A stretch of 64,000 nt of DNA from Mycosarcoma maydis (taxonomy: Eukaryota; Basidiomycota; Ustilaginomycetes; Ustilaginales): NCBI RefSeq assembly GCF_000328475.2, contig NC_026478.1:372001-436000 (forward strand), given 5' to 3'. This document shows, in pieces, positions 52,175-62,322 of the stretch. The notes below the pieces were generated by a model, which saw only the letters and a program-made list of their open reading frames with translations, had not been told where the DNA came from and did not search any database. The position numbers and the translations under genes are program-made. Within the stretch, counting starts at the first letter, position 1. Each line of letters begins with the position of its first letter.

Positions 52175-54190
52175 ATGACGCAGTCACAAGCCACTCCGAT
52201 CAACGTCGTCCAAGACATGGCGCGCGCCTACCCGCGCGACGTCAAACGCCCCAAATTGCGTGTTGCCATCGTGACGGAAAACTTTCTCCCCAAAGTCGAC
52301 GGTGTCACACGTACGCTCGCTCGTCTGCTCGAGCACCTCAACAACGAAGGTCACGAAGCCATGGTTCTGGGTCCCGAGACCGGTATCCGTCAATACGCCG
52401 GTCACCCCGTTGTTGGCACATTTGGTGTACCGCTGATCATCTATCCGGGCCTCAAGCTCAACTTTATGCGTCCCAGGTTCGTCCGTCGGCTGCAGCAGTT
52501 CAAGCCGGACGTGATCCACTTTGTCGATCCGATCTGGTTGGGCGCTCAGATGCTGCCAGCCGTGCAAAAGTGGCTTCCAGAAGTGCCGTGCGTGTCGTCG
52601 TACCACACCAACCTGCCTACCTATGCTACATTGTTCGGTATGCCGTGGCTCGAAAACACCATGTGGAACCTCACGCGAAATTTGCACGACCGATGCGAGA
52701 TCATCTTCTGCCCCTCGGAGAGCACGCGTCGCATGCTCAAGGACAAGGGATTCAGCAACGTCGAGATCTGGTCTCGCGGTGTCGACACCGAGCTGTTCAA
52801 CCCTCAGGCAAGGGATGAGAATCTGAGGGAGAGCTGGGGCTGCACGCCTAAACCGGCGAATTTGCGTCTGCCACTCTCGCCTTCGGTTGCTGCTGCGGAT
52901 GCGGCTGCCAAGTTTGGCTCGGAACACGCCGCTCTGTCGCACCTTGCCGGCAAGCTGGGGGTGGCAATTGTTGAAGCCAACACCAAGCGGAACAGTGTCT
53001 CTTTAACCCAAGATGACAGCTTTATCCGCACACCGCCTACCGTGGCCACTTCTCCTGAATTCTCCTTCTCCCCTCCTCCCGCCTACGACAGTCTGAGCGG
53101 CGTACCCGATCTCGCCTCTTCGAGCTTCCTTCTTCCACCACCTGCCTTGGCTTCCAGCAGCGCCGCTTCGATCCCGACCAGCCTGCGTGTGGAACGCGAG
53201 CTGCGCGACTCAAAGACGGTCGTGCTGTACGTCGGCCGCATCTCGTGGGAGAAGAACCTGCGTCTGCTGATCGAAGCATTCAAGCTGCTGCCCTCCTCGG
53301 TTCGCAGCAAAGCCAAGCTCGTATTCGTCGGTGACGGACCGGCGCGCTCCGATCTGACGCGGCTGTGCAACAAGCTCGAACTGGATGCCTCGTTCATGGG
53401 TCATCAGAAGGGATCGAGGTTGGCAGCAATGTACGCTTCAGCAAGCATTTTTGCTTTCCCTTCGTTCACAGAGACGTTTGGACAGGTGGTCTTGGAGGCG
53501 TTGGCGAGCGGATTGCCTGTCGTCGGATTGCATGCCGAGGGTACGTCGGACTTGGTGTCTCACGGAAAGACTGGGTTCTTGTTGGACGTGAATGCGGTGA
53601 AAAAGAGCAGCACTATGGGAGCGCCCAACGAGTCTCGATCAGCGACACCTGGTGCGAGAGGATCGAGCATGTGCGATAAGGCAGCTCAGACAATGGCGAT
53701 CAACGACTTGGCTGCTGCTGCGCAGAACGCCGTGGGTAAGCTTGGTCGTGTTGCTGGACCAGCGTCGAAACCGTCTTGGTCGTCTAGGTCGACGGAATGC
53801 GTCGGTCTACCTACTCGCATCCCATCTACGCTCGACTTTAAATGTGCCATGACGCCCAATACGGCATGGTTTCACCAATGTGCCAAGACCTACTCGATGC
53901 TTCTTGAGCGGCTTATTCTGGATCGTCAAGCACGCGCGCTCATGGGTCAGCGAGCCGTCCTGTACGCCTCGGGAAAAACGTGGTGGGACGCCATGGACGC
54001 GCCTGTGCGCGGCTACGAACACGTCATCCTGCAATCTGGTTCGTCCAACCTCTCGGACGACGAACTGGAAGCTTGGCGAACTCGTCAGAGGATCCACGCG
54101 CCTCTTACAGGCCCTAGGATCAAACTCGCCGTCATCCTCTACGTCGTCCTTTTTGCTTGTCTCGTTTCGCTCCGATTCGTCTCGCCCTGA
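52175..54190 (+). CDS. GT4-family glycosyltransferase with C-terminal membrane anchor
   Basis: Single exon, 671 residues from the ATG at 52175; the ATG at 52217 is an alternative. The N-terminal Rossmann half reads RVAIVTENFLPKVDGVTRTL and HEAMVLGPETG, then DVIHFVDPIWLGAQMLPAVQ and SSYHTNLPTYA. The C-terminal half has VVLYVGRISWEKNLRLLIEA, KLVFVGDGPARSDLTRL and PSFTETFGQVVLEALASGLP, the E-x7-E motif of retaining GT-B enzymes. The closest known shapes are bacterial/plant MgtA- and SQD2-type transferases (mannosyl or sulfoquinovosyl); the donor sugar cannot be read from sequence. Two low-complexity inserts (about 230-350 and 480-560) split the halves. The last 25 residues (IKLAVILYVVLFACLVSLRF) are one membrane segment, suggesting a tail-anchored ER or Golgi enzyme. 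Confidence 0.88.
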   Translation: MTQSQATPINVVQDMARAYPRDVKRPKLRVAIVTENFLPKVDGVTRTLARLLEHLNNEGHEAMVLGPETGIRQYAGHPVVGTFGVPLIIYPGLKLNFMRPRFVRRLQQFKPDVIHFVDPIWLGAQMLPAVQKWLPEVPCVSSYHTNLPTYATLFGMPWLENTMWNLTRNLHDRCEIIFCPSESTRRMLKDKGFSNVEIWSRGVDTELFNPQARDENLRESWGCTPKPANLRLPLSPSVAAADAAAKFGSEHAALSHLAGKLGVAIVEANTKRNSVSLTQDDSFIRTPPTVATSPEFSFSPPPAYDSLSGVPDLASSSFLLPPPALASSSAASIPTSLRVERELRDSKTVVLYVGRISWEKNLRLLIEAFKLLPSSVRSKAKLVFVGDGPARSDLTRLCNKLELDASFMGHQKGSRLAAMYASASIFAFPSFTETFGQVVLEALASGLPVVGLHAEGTSDLVSHGKTGFLLDVNAVKKSSTMGAPNESRSATPGARGSSMCDKAAQTMAINDLAAAAQNAVGKLGRVAGPASKPSWSSRSTECVGLPTRIPSTLDFKCAMTPNTAWFHQCAKTYSMLLERLILDRQARALMGQRAVLYASGKTWWDAMDAPVRGYEHVILQSGSSNLSDDELEAWRTRQRIHAPLTGPRIKLAVILYVVLFACLVSLRFVSP

Positions 54191-54375
54191 TCCGTCATGT
54201 CGTCGAACCTCCTCCGAGATTACATACCCGCTACCGCCTGCCGTTTGTTCCCAGATCCACCCGCTCACCAACGCAATACGATCCGCTTTCTCAATCCTCA
54301 GTCCGCAATCCGCAACATGCCAGCTCAGCAATTCTGACAAGCACCGTGTTTCTATTGCATCTTGTGCGGTACAAA

Positions 54376-54812
54376 TTACATGAGCAAGGAAACAAAGTTG
54401 CTCGGGAAAGTGTTCGCCCCGGCCATGCGTCTCGCTTCATCCAACAGCTCGCCCTGCCACCACCCGTCGGCCTCGGTATGCGTTACTGCGATGATATCGC
54501 CAGTGGTGAAGCTAAACTCATCCGGGTTTGTCGCTTGGTAATCATACAGAGCCTTGACGTAGAACAGGATAGGCTTGCCTGCGTCGCTGTACTGCCCGGT
54601 GGGTGCGTGGCCTTGAGCGCGGCCTGGTGCAGCTCCCGACGATGCAGGTGCCACTGCAGCAGCAGCCGGTGTTGCATTCGCCGCCGCACTCGTCGCTCTG
54701 TTAGCCCACTGTTGCTGTTGAGCCGGTGGCTGCTGGTAGTGCGAAGGCGCCGCACTCGCTGTGCTTTGCTGATGTGCATGTCCGACACCATTAGCCACGC
54801 CATGTGGCTGCA

Positions 54813-54850
<38 letters not shown>

Positions 54851-57663
54851 AAGTATTCGTGCATGTACGCCGACGCCGGCGTCTCCTGTGCAACCGCGTA
54901 CTGTCCACCCTGCGGCTGTGGCGCACCCGCATAATAACCGCCCGGCCCCACCTGCTGAGCTCCCACAGGCCCAGCCTGTTGCGCTGTAGCCGGATACGCG
55001 TTTTGCATCGGAGCTGGAGGGCTAGCATATTGCGACGATTGAGCCAAGTGAGCGGGCACGCTCTGACTGGCAGCGGGAGCTTGATGCCCGTGCCCGTAGC
55101 CCGAGGGCGTGTATCCTCCGTACGCTTGCTGTTGTGCGGCTGTAACAGCCGCCATCTGCGGGACAGACTGGCCAACGGTGGAATACATGGACGGCTGTGC
55201 TGCGTGGCTCTGGTATGGCTGGCGCCCATCCGCTGCAGGCGCGGCGCCTTGATAACTGTACGCGCTCTGCACTTGAGGTGCGGTGCTGTACTGACTCGAG
55301 ACCGAGGGGTGCGCTTGGTGGTGCGATGGCTGCTGTTGGTAGTTGGCATGGACCACGGAAGGCGGACGCGCTGATTGCTGCTGCTGCTGCTGCTGCTGCT
55401 GCTGGGGCGGCGGAACACTACCGGCGCGTCTCATGTAATCAACTGCCATCTGATCGTGCGTCACGGAGCCGGTGGCATCCAAGGCGATGCCCAGAGGCGT
55501 TGTGCTGCGCACAGGTGGTATGTTCGATTGTCGCCGGGAAAGTGTGCCAGACTTGGGTTGGTCCGAAGAGGAAGTGGGCGCTCTAGGAGACTGTGCAGCT
55601 TGTTGTTGTTGTACATGCTGCTGTTGCAGCTGCTGCTGTGTGACATGAGACCACGGCTGAGGGCTTGGGCTTCGTCCGCGAGCTCCAACTCCAGCAAAGC
55701 CCTGTTCGACGTGCTGCTTGTTGGGACTCTTGGGAGCCTCCGCAGCCTGGATGCCCGCACGCGATGCTACCGAGTTCTGGCGGGATAGCGACTTGCGCTC
55801 GCCAGGGAAAGACTGGCCGTACTGTCCCACCACGTCCTCGACTGGCAAAGGCGATGTCGCTCGCGCCGGAGCCTGCATGAACGCGGCACCGGGTGACTTT
55901 GCACGCGGAGGCAGCGCGCTGGCCATGGAGGGTGAGGGAGAGTGGGGTCGATGCTGAGCAGCCATGTTCTGCACAATCTGGCCGGGTTGCGCAAACGGAA
56001 CAGGTGGCGGGACAGGCTCGACCGAGACGGTCTCTGGGCGTGCAGGACCGGGTGACTTGCCAGCGGGACGCATGCGCAAGCTAGCAAGAGCTTTAGCGAT
56101 GGGATCCTCATCGTCGGAAGCACTAGCAGCCGATGCAGCTGATTGGCTGCTGACAGGCCCGCTGCCACCACCAAGGGGCGCGACGGGTGCAGGGCGCGAA
56201 GAGACAGTCTGCGTTTTGGATGAGTTGGTACGAGACAGGGAAGAGGTTCGAGCAAGAAAAGCTTTAGTCGACATTCGTCGTTGAGGCGACGAAGGCAAGA
56301 CTTGTGTCGGACTGGAACTCACTGGGTTGGCAGAAGGTGCAGGAGCAGCATGGGTGGGTGGCGGCACAGCAGCAGTAGCAGCCACCGTCTGGGGGAGCTC
56401 AGCCTCGTATTGTCTCTGTGAGTGATCGGGTTGAGGAGGCACAGGCTTGTCTTGGTAGGCACCGTTGCGCGTGGCAGGCTGGACAGGCTGAGGTGGTTGT
56501 GGCGAGACAGCCTGTGGCGACTCGTTGGGCTGCAGAGGGGACGGCTGCTGCTGTTGCGGTGACGTGGGTTGCTGCGGCGGTTGTGGCGGGATGGGCAGCT
56601 GGGTGGGACGTGTTGTGTTGCGCTGGAACCTGGCAGTGTGGTATGTTGGACGAGCGGGAGGAGCCTGGCCTTTAGCATAGTTGATGTACTCGGGAGGGGC
56701 TGGGATGAGCGAGCCAGTGCCACAGTACTGGATGAAGAACTGCACATCGCGAGGAGTATCGACGTTTTCGAGGCTGACGCGGATGCGCTCGCACGACTCG
56801 TCATCGGCAACGCAGACGGCCGAAACGGCGTTGGCAAAGTTCCAGAGGTTGCTCTTGGTGAAGTCGATGCGCTCCTCTTCCTGGTCCTGGCACTGGTCGA
56901 GATAGGCCTTCCACTCTGCGTTCCACTTGACAGTGGTGTCTCTGAGTGCGCGGACAAAGTTCTGATAGTCGCGGTCATTCTGACTTACGGTGGCCTGTGC
57001 CTTGTCGAGCTTGTAGGCGACCTTGTCGAGATCCTTGCCCTGGACGAGGCTGCTCTGAGCGGTGTAGCCGTTGATTTTGATGCAATCCTGCTCGTACTTT
57101 TCGCGCGACTTGTTGACGTAGCTCTCCTGGGTCTGCTTGTGCTTGTGAAGTTTTTCAATGTTTGCCTGTGCAGCCTTACGAGTGTTCCAGCTCTTGTTAG
57201 CAAAATCGGTGACGGCGCATTCGAGGTCCTTTTTGATCATGCTGGCAAGGTCGGCATGGGTGCGAGATGTCGTCTCGAGCTCGGCCTTGACGATGTCGAA
57301 AGCAGCTTTGAGCGCACCTGTCTCGCTGTAACCGATAGCCTGTCGCGAGAGCTTGGCGAGTCGTTTTGCGTATTCGGCCTCGATGTCGGCGCGTTCCTTG
57401 TAGAGCGATTTGAGCTCATCGAGTGTACGCTGTGAAGCCTTCATGCGAGCCGAGATGGCGTCGAAGCCGGCATCGTTCTGACCCCAGAAGGCGTTGCAGA
57501 AGGAAGTGGTCTCTGTGAGTTCGCGACGAATGTACTCGTCTTCTGCAGCAATGCGTCGACCAGCTTCTCCGCCATCGAGACCCATTGTGCCGCTTGCACG
57601 TTCGGTTCGAGATCGTGAGCTGTGACCCGAGCCTGCGGATGATGAGCGACGATCTGAAGGCAT
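54376..57663 (-). CDS. cdc15: F-BAR and SH3 domain cytokinesis protein, Cdc15/Imp2/Hof1 type
   Basis: Single exon, 1095 residues from the ATG at 57663. The F-BAR domain spans about residues 45-310 (TETTSFCNAFWGQNDAGFDA ... LDELKSLYKERADIEAEYAK ... NWNTRKAAQ-type helix ... IRVSLENVDTPRDVQFFIQY). The middle 700 residues are disordered and rich in Pro, Gln and Ser, with two polyglutamine runs. The SH3 domain lies at about 1030-1093 (VKALYDYQATNPDEFSFTTG ... DGWWQGEL ... FPSNFVSLLM). Such proteins bind the membrane at the division site through the F-BAR dimer and recruit formin and septation factors through SH3. In smuts a Cdc15 F-BAR protein is known in septum formation. It converges with the GT4 gene, with 186 bp between stops. 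Confidence 0.93.
54814..54846. repeat. CTG x11 trinucleotide repeat (polyglutamine)
   Basis: Eleven CTG units followed by TTG, read as CAG on the coding (minus) strand, encode a polyglutamine run near residue 945 of the F-BAR protein. Confidence 0.95.
55378..55404. repeat. CTG x9 trinucleotide repeat (polyglutamine)
   Basis: Nine CTG units encode a second polyglutamine run near residue 757 of the F-BAR protein. Confidence 0.95.
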
Positions 57664-59013
57664 GATGGAGAGCAGATGCTGGGTACCTGGAACAAAGGAT
57701 TGGCTGAGTGGGCAGGATAGGATTCGAAGGTCAGGCAGCCAAGAGCCTGTTTCTGATCAAAGCGTGGACGGTGCACAAAGATGCGTGCGAGCCAGGCAGT
57801 GTTGCAAGTGCGTCTGAGAAATCGGATTGGCTTGTGTCGACAAGACAACGATGAAGGTCAAAGAGTCAACAGCCGTGGTGGTTGAAATTTTGTATGGTTC
57901 GAGGTGCGGCTGTGATGCGTGTCACAAAGGGTAAATGTAACGCCTTGAAGATTCGCAAAGTGATAGTGAGACGTGGACCAGAATCGTGAATGGATGATGC
58001 GTAGTCCAGAGTATCGTTTGGGCGGTGGTTGGTAAAGAAAGTGAAGCGTGGTGCGTTGTATGGACAAACGACCGAGTGAGGCGACAGCAGTCCACCAGTG
58101 ATGGTGATCTTGACGTGAATTGCCAAGGATAGAGTGGAAAGTCACAAGTCGTGAGTCTGTGAGTGTTGGTTGGTGGTCTTTGCGCGATTGCGACGACGAG
58201 AACACACTTGAACATAGCCTCACACGCCAACGAGGTTGTACAATTCAATATTCACGATTCACGGATCACGGATCAAGTGCCAAAAATCCAATTCCAAGAC
58301 TCAGAACCGTGTATGTGAATCACGAATTTCAGGGGCAATTATATTACTAGTAATAGTCACAGAGTAGAAAAAGGAGACACCGAAATTCGAAACAATTGTG
58401 AATTCTTTGCGATTTACGATTTACGATTTTCGATCTTACATGATTCGTGATTCGGCTTCTCAGCCAGTCACGAGTCGTGATTCAAACTTGTTCGTAATTC
58501 GACGTTCGTGATTCGTACCATCAGACGTCATCGTTATCGTCGTCGCTGTGTAGAGCTGAGGTGCCTGTGTGTATGTAGGTTCGTCTGTTGGGGTATACGG
58601 TGCCAGCAAGTGAGTGTGAGTAGAGATAAAGAGATGGTGATGTGAGCGTAGATAAGCAGGCTTGTCAAGTGCGGCTGTTGTGGACCTAAGCATGACTCAG
58701 CGAGGTGAAAGCGTGCAAGCGACTCACGACTCAGGGTCTCAAGTCTTGCTCGCGTGTTGTGTGTGTGCTGAAACACTGGCCATCCACCACTCTCGCATAT
58801 CACAAAAACTCAGCCATGTGATGACACGCAAACCTCGCTCAGCTGATCCTTTTCAACCCCACACCCCATCCACGATTCACCCTTCGACAAGTGACACCCT
58901 TCGACAAGTGACACCCTTCGACAAGTGACAGTTCAAACAGTCGTCCAAGTCAAACGTCAATTCAAACGTCACCCTCGGCTTCGTTGCAAAGACCAGCTGC
59001 TTAGACGCGCAAC
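57664..59013. other. Intergenic, divergent promoter of the F-BAR gene and ATG3
   Basis: No gene seen in 1.35 kb. TCACGA motifs occur near 58248-58275, 58420-58465 and 58498-58516. A 17-bp tandem repeat lies just upstream of ATG3 (58878-58928). Confidence 0.5.
58878..58928. repeat. Three perfect 17-bp tandem repeats
   Basis: The unit CACCCTTCGACAAGTGA is present three times without change (58878-58894, 58895-58911, 58912-58928), ending 85 bp before the ATG3 start codon. It lies in the likely promoter or 5' leader. Confidence 0.95.
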
Positions 59014-60438
59014 ATGAACGCCCTCCAAACTCATTTCTGGGCTGTGAGGGAATACCTCTCGCCAGTCTTGAGAGAGTCCAAGTTCAAAGAGCATGGCAGA
59101 ATCACTCCAGGTAAGCAGCCCTCCTATTGCGAAAGCCAGCCTGGATAAAGACAAAGGACTAAGCTCATCTCATCTCGAACGATTCTTTCTCGGCCTTGTC
59201 CCTTTGCAAACACAGACGAGTTTGTTGCGGCGGGTGACTTCCTATCGTACAAGTTTCCAACCTGGCAGTGGTGTGCCGGCAGCTCCTCGAAAGCGCGCGA
59301 CTACCTACCCAAGGACAAGCAGTTCCTCATCTCGTGCGGTGTTCCATCGTTGCGCCGCGTCAGTCAGATCGAAAAGGGCGTCGGCGTTGGCGTTAAGGAC
59401 GATGATGAAAAGCTCATGAGCTTCGGCGAAGAAGGCGGCGCAGATGCACCCGAAGACGATCAGTGGGTCGCTACGCATTTTGACGATCAGCAGACAGGGT
59501 CCAGCAGCCAAGTAGCTGATATGCTCGATATACCTGATATTGGTGAAGATCAGTTGGCGCCTGAACACCAGCTCACCGAGGGGCAGCAAGATGATCTCGC
59601 CGCTCGTGTCGCAGGTGTCACCATAGGTCATCAAAGCGACTCGATCCATGCGTCCGCTTCTGGTGACGGCATGGGCGACATTGACGACATACCCGACATT
59701 CCAGATATGGACGATGAGACCGACGAGCTCGCAGCTGGCGTACACGAGGATGAAGACCCAGCTACAGCCGCTCCACCAACACACAATGCCGCTCGCACAG
59801 GCTGGGCGTCGGCTGGTGACAACGGAAAGCTGCTTTCCGTGCGCAAGTACGACTGCATCATCACGTACGACAAGTACTATCAAACTCCGCGCATGTGGCT
59901 CGTAGGCTATGACGAACACGGTGTACCTCTGAAACCGGCGCAGATCTTCGAAGACGTCTCGTCCGACTATGCACAAAAGACGGTCACCATCGAGCCGTTC
60001 CCGCACGGTCACGCCGGGCCGGACAGTTCAGTTACGTCGTCTGCATCTGCTGTTGGCGTGGCGACGGCCAGCATCCATCCATGCAAGCACGCCAGCGTGA
60101 TGAAAAAGGTGATTGAGCGCATGAATGCGTCGGTGATTGAGGAGCAGCGTAGAGCTGCTGCTTGCTCCGGCACGGCAAGCGTGGCGGGCGAAAAGAAGAA
60201 GAAGAAGGGCTGGAGCGTATCGAGCGCTGTCAAGAGGGTCACTGGCGGCGCGACGGATGGGTCAAGTGCGCCAACAGCAGAAGCAAAGGAAGATGGCTCG
60301 ACAACCGCTGAAGCTGCAGCTACCGAGGCGGAGGATGACGTCGACGGTTTGAGAGTGGACCAGTACATGATCATCTTCCTCAAGTTCATGGCTTCGATCG
60401 TTCCCGCTATCGAAATCGATGCTACGCAGGCTTTGTAG
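59014..60438 (+). CDS. ATG3: Atg3, E2-like enzyme of autophagy
   Basis: Exons 59014-59110 and 59216-60438 (intron 105 nt, donor GTAAGC, acceptor CAG) give 439 residues. The N-terminus [20 protein letters not shown] forms the curvature-sensing amphipathic helix, followed by [20 protein letters not shown] and [11 protein letters not shown]. The E2 core contains [20 protein letters not shown] and the active-site motif [15 protein letters not shown] with the catalytic cysteine at residue 322. The C-terminus has [17 protein letters not shown]. Atg3 takes Atg8 from the E1 Atg7 and attaches it to phosphatidylethanolamine on the growing autophagosome membrane. A long acidic flexible region (about 95-200) and a Lys/Thr/Ala insert before the last helix make it longer than yeast Atg3 (310 residues). 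Confidence 0.97.
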
Positions 60439-60536
60439 ATTGTACAGCAATAGAATTGCACGTGCTTGCTTTTCTCGCGCTCATTCATCCTTGCGCTGTT
60501 GACGACGGAATGTGCATGTACGGCTCGATTGTGTTG

Positions 60537-62186
60537 TTACATGTCGGGTGGGTCGTTTCGGGTGGGCTGATGCGAGTGGTCGTGTTTGCGTCTGCGTCTT
60601 TCAGCGGATATGTTTTGGCCGGCTTGGATGGCGGCTTGGATGGCAGCTTGTTTGGTGTGCAACGAGGATTTGCGTTTGACGTTGTTTCTGTGATGACGAC
60701 TGGTGGTGTGGGATTGGCGGTCTACCTCACGGATGCGGACGGGGCGGGAGGGATCAAAGGTGCATACATGGCAGGTGTAGAGTTGGTTGGCTTGGACGGT
60801 GAGGTGGGCGTGGGCGTGGTTGGTGAGGGGGGTGGAGGGGGCGAATTTTGAGAGGGCTTGGTTGGCGGATCGACCCGAGTAGAGGTAGGATTTGGCGGCG
60901 GTTGGGTTCGAGACGGTCTGTGGATGTGGGAGCGGTTGGTGGTTGAGGAATCGACGCGTGATATCGAGGGCTGGAGCGAGGACGTTTTGGTTCCAGCTGC
61001 AAACGTCGGTGGCGTCGAGAAGGTATAGCTCGACTTGCGAACCAGCAGCCTGAGCTCGACGTACTTCGGGAACCAGCTTGTTCTGCACCCACTTGAGCTG
61101 CGATTTCGCATATTGCCTCGTCGATGTCTTTGTATCTTGGACCGCTTTGTCAAACCACTTGGGCTGGTCTTTCGATGTTTCAGAGCCGAGCGTGTCGAGT
61201 CGATCGAGGTACTCGACAAACTGTCGGTAGCCTATTGTCTGGAAAATGCCAGATTGGTAGTTGCGCTGCTCGAGGACGTCGCTCAACATTCGGTGGGCGA
61301 TCGCACGCATTTCTCGCACCTCGGCCTCGAGTCCACGCGATACCATATCGTCGACACGATCATCCAACCTTTGGCGAAGCACGGGCGGATCGCACCAGAG
61401 CCAGAACAGAAGCTTGCGTGACGCGCTCACACGTGTCTGCTCGACGTTTTTCACTGGCGAGTCTTGTTCTGCGATCCACTGCGAATGCGCTCGACCAGTT
61501 TCCTTGTACACTCTGAGAGAATTCGCGATCTTTCGTGAGTCTCGATAATGCCACCTACCCGCCATTACCGGATCGATTTTTTCAAGCAACTGCCACAGTT
61601 TCATCGCCAACGACACATCTCCAGATGCTTTGGCGGCTAGATCCAGTTTCGCGCTATTCGTCGTCGAGACGTGATCCAACAGCGTTCGCTCTTGCTCGTC
61701 CAATGTCTGGTAGAGGACTTGGCTGGTCAAATCCACCTCGCTGTGCGTGTTGAGATTGCTACTGATCAGTTGACCAGGAAACATCAGATGTTGCAGATAA
61801 TACGTTGTACCTCCACACACCACCGCCACCTTGTGCTTCTCGTGTAGTTCGCCCACGAGCCGATTCGCATCGTCTACAAATTTCGTCACATCGTATCCCG
61901 CCAGTGGTTGCTGTTCTGGATCCAAAAATCCAATCAGATGATGCACCACCCCCTGCATCTCGTCTTTCGTCGCTTTGTTCGTAATGATATCCAAGCCTCG
62001 GTAAATCTGCATACTGTCGCACGAAATCACTTCTGCCCCCTCCCGATTCCCAAACCCAGAACCATCCGAGCCAATCGCCAGCGACAATTCAACAGACAGC
62101 TTCGTCTTGCCCGTCCCCGTGCTGCCAAAGATCGTAATCACATCAGGCGTCCTCGGCTGTACCTGCAAAGCGACCAAGCCAAGATC
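60537..62186 (-). CDS. MOD5: tRNA dimethylallyltransferase (isopentenyltransferase); start unclear, may be expressed as fusion with LAP2
   Basis: The frame from 62186 codes for 549 residues. Catalytic blocks are all present: P-loop IFGSTGTGKTKLSVELSLAI, then ISCDSMQIYRGLDIITNKAT, HHLIGFLDP, CGGTTYYLQHLMFPGQL, RDSRKIANSLRVYKETGRAH, FQTIGYRQFVEYL and STRQYAKSQLKWVQNKL. The C-terminal C2H2 finger of eukaryotic members (YTCHVC ... HTTSRH) is also present. The enzyme puts an isopentenyl group on A37 of UNN-decoding tRNAs in cytosol, mitochondria or nucleus. There is no ATG between the splice site at 62186 and the P-loop. The nearest in-frame ATGs are at 62321, 62423 and 62483, inside the LAP2 intron. 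It could be made by splicing from LAP2 (acceptors at 62186 or 62162, both in frame) or from an internal start with a long, partly hydrophobic leader. Confidence 0.88.
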   Translation of the reverse strand, partial: DLGLVALQVQPRTPDVITIFGSTGTGKTKLSVELSLAIGSDGSGFGNREGAEVISCDSMQIYRGLDIITNKATKDEMQGVVHHLIGFLDPEQQPLAGYDVTKFVDDANRLVGELHEKHKVAVVCGGTTYYLQHLMFPGQLISSNLNTHSEVDLTSQVLYQTLDEQERTLLDHVSTTNSAKLDLAAKASGDVSLAMKLWQLLEKIDPVMAGRWHYRDSRKIANSLRVYKETGRAHSQWIAEQDSPVKNVEQTRVSASRKLLFWLWCDPPVLRQRLDDRVDDMVSRGLEAEVREMRAIAHRMLSDVLEQRNYQSGIFQTIGYRQFVEYLDRLDTLGSETSKDQPKWFDKAVQDTKTSTRQYAKSQLKWVQNKLVPEVRRAQAAGSQVELYLLDATDVCSWNQNVLAPALDITRRFLNHQPLPHPQTVSNPTAAKSYLYSGRSANQALSKFAPSTPLTNHAHAHLTVQANQLYTCHVCTFDPSRPVRIREVDRQSHTTSRHHRNNVKRKSSLHTKQAAIQAAIQAGQNISAERRRRKHDHSHQPTRNDPPDM

Positions 62187-62322
62187 CTGCAATCCTCCAA
62201 CCGAAACCAACAGACGCGACACGCCAAACACGATCAAACAGCAAAAAAAAGCAGAAAGAAAGAGACAGAGAAAGAATGAATCGTATTTGAGTAAGAACAC
62301 AGATCCCGACAAGCCGCGCATC

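Noticed and set aside
54157..55374. A 405-codon plus-strand frame opposite the F-BAR gene
   Set aside because: Its Leu/Arg-rich product is the mirror of the polyglutamine and proline-rich coding sequence.
56569..57435. A 288-codon plus-strand frame opposite the F-BAR domain
   Set aside because: Antisense shadow of a conserved coiled-coil region; hydrophobic product without family features.
4812..58516. The TCACGA heptad arrays as a CRISPR array or telomere-like repeat
   Set aside because: Units are 7 bp with no spacers, the arrays are short and scattered, and the unit does not match TTAGGG-type telomere repeats.
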